A stretch of DNA of 64,000 nucleotides from Bradysia coprophila (taxonomy: Eukaryota > Arthropoda > Insecta > Diptera > Sciaridae), in NCBI RefSeq assembly GCF_014529535.1, contig NW_023503493.1, forward strand, positions 20,554,001 through 20,618,000, given 5' to 3'. A program made the translations under genes and the position numbers. Of this stretch, positions 57,701 to 64,000 are shown one piece after another. Below the pieces are notes generated by a model, which did not search any database, was not told the origin of the DNA, and was given only the letters and a program-made list of their open reading frames with translations. Within the stretch, counting starts at the first letter, position 1, and each line of letters starts with the position of its first letter.

Positions 57701-60700
57701 TTGAAACAACCTGCTCGGATTCACTAGCGATTTGATCGGGATGGCAAAGATAGGCCTTCTTCGCAACACAAACTGGTTCCACAACAGGGGAACGATTATC
57801 TGCGTCGGCTGGTAATGCTGAATCGGGTTGTGAAGAAGTGAATGGATCATCGAATGCGGTGGTTTCAGGTGATCCGAAAAACATTGAACTGTTAAACGAT
57901 GGTAAACCGGACGGTTTGTCGGAAGGCGGAGGTATATTGGTTGGTTGAACAGATGGAATGATCATTCGTTCAATGTCTGCTAGGAATTGTTGAGGTTCTG
58001 CTGCAATCGTCGAAGCTACTGCCTTCTGAGCAATTTCTTCGTGAATCGGCGGTTGTACGGTCAATCTCTCTAAATCACCACGCAGTGACGCTATTTCTCC
58101 TTCATATTTTGCTGTGCGAATTTGAATTTCTTGTTCCAATGACTGGATAGTTTGTGCAGTTTGTTCGCAGTCGTTAGTCGATATACGTAATTGAATTTGA
58201 AGGTCAGCAATGTACTGCTCCAGCTGTTGGACATTAAGCTGCAATTCGTCGACTTTGGTTTGTGTAACAGCCACATTTTTCTGTTGTTCATTCTCGCTTT
58301 GCAGTCGTTTTAGTTCACTATCTTTCTTTTCGCTTGAATGACACAGCTCCTTCTTCTGTTCTTCGAATTCGGTCAACCGGTGCGCACATTCCGACTGTAA
58401 TTTATTCAATTGGTCGCCATGTGCCTTGTTCATCGTGTCAATTATGTCTGCCCTTAGAGAATCTTGCGCTTGAAGTTCGGTATTTTGCTCATGTAGCGCA
58501 TTTATTTGGGCTTGGGCTGTTTGAAGTTTCGCTTGCAAATCCTCAACATTTTTTGTGAGAATCAACAGTTCATCGCTGTCGATATGCGGTGTCGATGCCG
58601 CCGATGGTTGAGTCAGGTTTATAAAGGGATCGCCTGTGTTCGGGGCAGCAGCAAGTGACATTTGGAGTTGTAAGTTCTGTCGCTGGTAGTTTTGAATTTC
58701 TAAATCTTTTGTAGCCAGCAGTCCCTGCAATCGTTCGTTTTCGTTCTGAATGAACACTTGATCATCTGTTTGATTCTGGCCGATTTGAGCGCGAAGTGAA
58801 TCGAATTCCAATATTTGTTGCCTTAACGCAGCCACTTCTCGTTCGTGGTTCTGTTGTAGCGTTTCCGTTTGCTCTTTCAAATTTTCAATTTCCGTTTGGT
58901 CATGAACGATCTGCATTCGGAGTTCCTGGTTTTCAATATGTTCCTGGTTCATGCTTTCATTCTGCATTTTAATCCACGTCATTTTGTTCTCTAGATCAGA
59001 GTTTGTCTGCTCCAATGACGTGATGATTTCCTTGAAGCGAACAACGTCACAATTCAGTTCATTGATTTCGTCTTTTGACTTTTCTAAATTGTGTTGAAGA
59101 TCACGACGTTCGTCAGTCAATCGTTGCAGTTGAGCGCTCAAATCGTACTCCAAATCAGCGATGACACTTTTTTGCTCATCCATTTTTCGTTCGAATTCAC
59201 TTGATTGGCGTTTCAGGTCAAGCTGCAATGTTTTCACTTGTTCCATTAACGTGGCATTTTCACTCTCAAGATCCGATAAAGTAGTACCCTGCAACTGTGC
59301 CATTTGACTACCGATCAATTGCAGTTTTTTAACCAGCTCATTCCGTTCTTCCGTCAATTCTGATAAACGATCGCCAAGCTCCTGTTTTTCTAAATCAGCT
59401 TCATGTAACCGTTGCTCAATGGTCTCATCATGCTGAGACAATGCTTGTAATCGCGACAAGAGTTCGTCTTCGTTCTTTTGGAATTCGGAAGTTTTTTCTT
59501 GAAGGGTCGAACCTAATAGATTGGCATGTTGTTCCAACGATGATCGACGTTCTTCAATGTTACCAATGCCCTCCTCAAGTTTGGCAATTTTATCGTTCAA
59601 TTTTTGGTTACTTTCACGTAACGATTCGATGTAATGTTCGTTCTCCTGGTTCTTCATCTCCAGAGCACCGATATTTGCCGACTGAGCACGTAGCGATTCC
59701 AATTCGTTCTGAAGACCTGCAATCGTTTCGCGGTGATTGGTGAGCTCATCTTGAAGGTGTTCACATTGGGTCTGTAGTGGCGAATCTGACTTTTCGCTTT
59801 GGTGTTCCTCCAATTTGACCTTAAATTCGGCAATCGATGAGTTGAGCTTCTGGATTGTTTGGTTTTTCTCTTTAATCACAGCTCGGCATTTCTCAATTTT
59901 CACATTTTTCGATTTCAAATCATCGGTCGTTGTGGCCAACTGCGTATTGAATTCTTTTAGAGAATTTTGCAGGGTGGTTACTTCGGCTGTTTTCTTCTCT
60001 ACATTGACTGTAAGTTCATCCATCGCACGTACCTTTTCATTCATTCGTGCAGTCAAATTTTCCAACTCTGCAGATTTGTTGGCAACTTCAGAATTGTACT
60101 GGCGGTCCAGTTCAGCCAACTGATTGTGGGCATCACACAGACGTTCCTTGAGATTGCTAATTTCTTCGGATAATTTTGAAATTTCCTTGACATTAGATGC
60201 TTTCAATTCTTCAATGATCTGCTCTGTGTCCGCTACAGAACTACTTTGCTGAACAGCAGCGGCAACGAGGCTCGACTCATGCCTCATCACATTCAATTCT
60301 TGATCCTTTTGGAACAGAAGTTGCTGAAGATTTTCTAATTTTTGAGTTAGTTCTTCTATCGGTTTTTCATCCGTTGCACGATCCATCTGCTCCAGTTTAT
60401 GCTCAAGTTCGACACACTGAGCGTTTTTCTTTTTCAAATTTGCGGCAAATTTCTTTAACTTATCAAGCTGTTCTTTGTTCTTCGATTCAAGTTCAGCGAC
60501 TGTCAATTCGTATTTTTTCTTCAAATTTTCAATTTCCTCACTATTGTCCACGACTTTCGATTGTTGTTGTTGTTGGCTCAGCGCTTCAATTTCTTTCGAC
60601 TTTTTCTGAAGTTCTGCTTCCAATTTTCGTACGACATTGTCCAACGTAGAGCACTTATCTTTCAATGTCTGGACCTGCTGTTCATTCCGATCGATCAACT

Positions 60701-63700
60701 CCTGCAAATAATTCACTTCATCTTCCTTTTCGATCACCTTATTAGCATTCTCTTCCATCACTTTGTACAGTTCCATTATCTGACCGTTCAGCGACTCGAT
60801 TGTTTCCTGTTTATTTCGCAATTCGTTTGCTTGTTCCTCCAACAGGTCATTGTTCTCATCGAATATCGTCTTCAGAGCAGCCACTTTGCCTTGCAATTGT
60901 TCGACATATTCGTCGCGAGAGGCAGTAAATTGATTTTTCGCCTCTTCCACTTCCTTGCTCATTTCCTGCAGTTTCAATTCCAGTTCATCGATTTTTGCCA
61001 CCTTTTCGTTGATTTCGGTTTCATGTTCGGTTAGTGTGGCGATCAACTGGTCCTTCTGTTCGGCCGTCAATTTCTTTAATATGTCGATTTCCTTGTTGGC
61101 CGTGTCGACTCGATTGTCGAATTCGAGTTTTAATTGAATGAGTTCCTGGGTTTTCTGCTCAATGGTTTCGTGGTCGAAATGCAGCGTTCGTTCGATTTCG
61201 GCTACTTTCTCCTTCAGTCGATCGTTTTCGTTGCGTAACATTAGCGTTTCTGATTCGGTTGAGTTCTCGTCAGCCGAACGAAGCAGCGCATCTTTTTCAT
61301 CTAACTGGGTTTGCAGTCTGAAAGAAATTCATAAAAACAAAATTATTAAAATGAAACAGCCTCTGCGAACAACATGACTCATACTTCTCGTAATTCAACT
61401 GTAGATCCTGCATAGCAGCTGTTACACGTTCCAGTTCACCTCGTTGCAATCTCAGCTCCTCCTTGCTCTTGCTCTCGCTGATCTTATCCACTTCATCGGT
61501 TAACAATAATTTGATTCTCTCCTCCTGTTGCTGCAAATTAATTCTACCGATCTCGGCCTTCAGTTCGGCCACTTGCTTCGCCCCGTTTTCGTAGTCGTTA
61601 AGCAATTTCTTCAACAGTTCGTAGACGTTCTTGGCCTCTTTCGCTAATTTCTTTGATTTTACACTTTTGTCTTTGCTCTTTTTGTAGTTTTCAAGTTCTA
61701 TTTCCAGTCCTTTCAATGCCTTCTCGTAATCATCATTGGTCACTTCAACAGATGATTCCGACGAGAAGCTTGCTTGATGCACATCGTCGACGGTAACATT
61801 ACGACACTTGATGAGGGAATTTAATTCATCCTGCAGTTTAGACCGATTTTCACTTAGATCTTTAACGTTGCCTAACAATTCAGCTCGTTCCGCTTCTGTT
61901 GCTTTCAAACTTTCCTTGACCGTTGTAAGCTCCTCTTGCAGTGCATTGAAATCGGTAAGAATTTTCTCTTTCTCCACTTTGAGTACGTCCACTTCTTGAA
62001 CTAAATTCGAATTTTCCATCTTCAAGTCTTCTACCTTATCCAACACTTCACGTCGCTCCGACGTAAACATTTCAATTTTATGCATAAGTTCGGAGCTCTC
62101 TTCCCGCAATTTGACCAGACTTTCACTCAAATCTGCACTCATCACACTAGTATCACCTTCGGAAGCATCAACGATCGGATGTAGACCTTTTTGGAATTCC
62201 TCCATCTCCAGTTTCTCTTGGTGTGTCAGATTTTCGATAAGTTCGATTGACTCGGCTGAACTGCCCTTACTGATTTTGTCGAGTTTTTCCAGTAATTCCA
62301 TGTTTTCGGTCATGTAGGCAGTCAACTTTGAGCTGAGATCTAGTTTCTCTTCCATCAAACGATCGACTTCTGCTTTAAGTAAATCATTTTGTCGCAAATG
62401 TTGATCAATCTTCTCCTCCATTTCGATGTTGTCCATGTGTGACGTAACCATAGCAGTATGTTCTTCGTCATCGGTGCCTTTTATGTGATCTTTCAACGAC
62501 GTCAGTTCCGTTTTTGTGGTCTGCAGGTCAGCAGTCATGTCGATTTTCTGTTCTTCAAGCAATAGAATGGCTGACACCTGATTCTGGCAAGTCGTTTCGA
62601 GTATTTTGATTTTCTTTTCCAAGTCGGTGTCAGGCGATGATGACGATTTTCCATCTGCGGCTAGCGATGTCTTCATTTCGGCTACTTGTTGCTGCAAAAT
62701 TTGATTCTCTTCCGTCAAACGAATAACGTCGGCCGAAGAATTGGATGACTTTTTAACCGAATCCAATTGCTTCTGCAGCTGCTTGGCCTTCAGTTTCGTT
62801 TTGATCATACTCTTGTTGGCCTCGTCTAATTGCGATTTCAGTTTGGTTATTTCCGCTTCGGCTTCCTCATCGGTGGACATGGAAAAGAGTGACTTAGGAC
62901 CGGCAGATTTGACCTTTTCTTGAAGAACCGAAAAATTGGCTGTCAGGACGTTGTACTCGATCGTTTTTTCCTGTAAACTGTTTTCTAGCCGCTCGATTGT
63001 AGATAGATGCTTGTCGATATCCTCACTTTGCGAACTGATTACATTCTCCAGCGATCTGATCTTATCGAGCAGTGAAACGTCAGTTTCATCGGCAGCATCT
63101 TCAGAATGTTGAAGCATTTTCTTTAAGGCATCGTTTTCGATTTGAAGTTTTTCGATTGCGGTTTGCAGTTCATCGACACTCTCTTCCGTTTTCTTTTCGC
63201 TTTCCAGAGTGGCTATGCGCTGCTGTAGACTATGGTTGATTTTATTCAATTCGCTGAGCTTGTTGCTAAAGTCCTGCACTCCGTCGAATTTTTCTTCAAG
63301 TTCCGAATTTTTCACCGTCAAATCGAAGCGAGCCGTCTCCAAGATATCGTTCACCTGGTCCATATTTTCAATTTTGATACTTTTCTCATCGATTTCCGAT
63401 TTCAAACGTTCAATTTCGACGCGATAGCCATTCTCGGCTTCAATGAATTTCTTCTGCATCTCCTGCATTTCCAGTTTGGTTTCCTCCAACAAATCCACGG
63501 TGTTCTTACCTTTCAGCGACAAATTTTCGGAGAGTAAACTCACGGCTTGAGTACGGGCATCGATGACACATTCTTTCTCTTTCAATGCCTCTTCCAGGTC
63601 GAGTATTCTACTTTCCAAGCGTTTCGCATTCATTAAATGTTCCGAATCGGCGTTTCGAGTTAGAAATTCGTTTTCTTTGTTCTTCATTTCGATTTCCAAT

Positions 63701-64000
63701 TCGCGGACACGTCGCTCTAAAAACTTCAGTCTTTCCTTTTCGAATGTTGTTGGCATTCCATAACTGGACAAATCGCTGGAAGACATATGCCGGTCTTTCG
63801 TAGACCAAACGCTCAGATCACCGACTGAACGTCCAAGCTGCGATGTTTTCTCCAAGCTTGTCTTGCTGCTGTCCACCTTCGCTTTCAACTGCGTCACCAG
63901 CTCTTCAATGCCACGCTTACTATTTTCCCTTTCCGCCATTTTCAGACGATTTTGCTCCATTTGCTTGCGCAATAATTGAATTTTCTCACTTCCTGGCGTT
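54762..64000 (-). CDS. lva: Giant coiled-coil golgin, Lava-lamp-like (N-terminus beyond window)
   Basis: Five visible exons: 61385-64000 (runs off the edge), 57492-61317, 55250-57389, 55071-55194 and 54762-54999, about 2,980 residues. Nearly all of it is heptad-rich coiled coil (Glu, Gln, Leu, Lys). A non-coiled island near 57590-57790 carries VCVAKKAYLCHP twice and DDGWGFGSDD. The C-terminal region has SELDLALYMLHQRDMRCEEL, LLEERDTLQLKLSNSIRQ, a Ser-rich linker, and the end VLLNWLWGKSTPRPPD. These match my recollection of insect Lava lamp, a Golgi golgin that links Golgi membranes to dynein, spectrin and CLIP-190; naming it over another golgin is inference. The intron at 57390-57491 is 102 nt without an in-frame stop but has strong GTAAGT/TTTCACAG sites. 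The first visible residues (TPGSEKIQLLRKQMEQNRLK) show the coding frame continuing past the edge. Confidence 0.78.
57590..57790 (-). other. Duplicated Cys/Tyr motif and Trp-acidic motif in the golgin
   Basis: Two copies of a motif reading VCVAKKAYLCHP (about 57641-57690 and 57737-57786) are separated by about 20 residues. They are followed by an acidic stretch with DDGWGFGSDD. The motif is the only cysteine-rich, non-coiled part of the visible protein. Function unknown; a protein-binding site is likely by inference. Confidence 0.7.

Noticed and set aside
55200-63800. Many plus-strand ORFs opposite the golgin gene
   Set aside because: They are antisense shadows of the Glu/Gln/Leu-rich coding sequence, lacking splice structure or homology.

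Overview
The window is eukaryotic nuclear DNA from an insect, almost certainly a dipteran. Supporting signs are three RR-2 cuticular protein genes, a Lava-lamp-like golgin, AT-rich intergenic DNA, introns mostly of 60-110 nt, and several ciliary and mitochondrial orthologues. A lower dipteran (for example a sciarid gnat) is my guess; the sequence alone does not prove it.

Left part (1-14 kb): two tandem Ly6/uPAR-type GPI-anchored protein genes on the minus strand share exon sizes and intron phases (405-1017 and 2953-3640). Around them lie a 1-kb terminal-inverted-repeat element carrying a minisatellite and a PHD-like exon, a 1.45-kb near-palindromic foldback (about 4622-6067), and an uninterrupted RTE-type non-LTR retrotransposon (about 6185-9106). 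From 9.1 to 14 kb I see only repeats and MITEs.

Middle (14-31 kb): a complete six-exon glyoxylate/hydroxypyruvate reductase gene has a hairpin MITE in its 3' UTR. It is followed by one RR-2 cuticle gene on the plus strand, then a 6-kb cluster of nested copies of one repeat family (145-bp monomers, GTCC arrays, a 19-bp satellite, a GC-rich block). Then come two RR-2 cuticle genes and one orphan secreted-protein gene, all on the minus strand and each with a TATA box.

31-43 kb: a hAT-type element with an exact 8-bp target duplication contains a nested MITE. A clean six-exon gene of unrecognised family follows (35997-37208). A ten-exon MAK/CILK1-type ciliary kinase lies on the minus strand (39536-42724).

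43-64 kb: repeat-rich intergenic DNA, then DRC3 (dynein regulatory complex LRR subunit, plus strand, 48727-51207), convergent with GUF1 (mitochondrial EF4/LepA GTPase, minus strand, 51275-53637). A very large coiled-coil golgin resembling Lava lamp (minus strand, 54762 to beyond the right edge) fills the rest.

Exon models were built by hand from splice sites. For every complete multi-exon gene the exon lengths sum to an exact multiple of three and the joined reading frame is open. MAK and DRC3 both serve motile or sensory cilia and each has an RFX/X-box-like inverted repeat upstream. The other genes are housekeeping or cuticle genes with no evident functional link.
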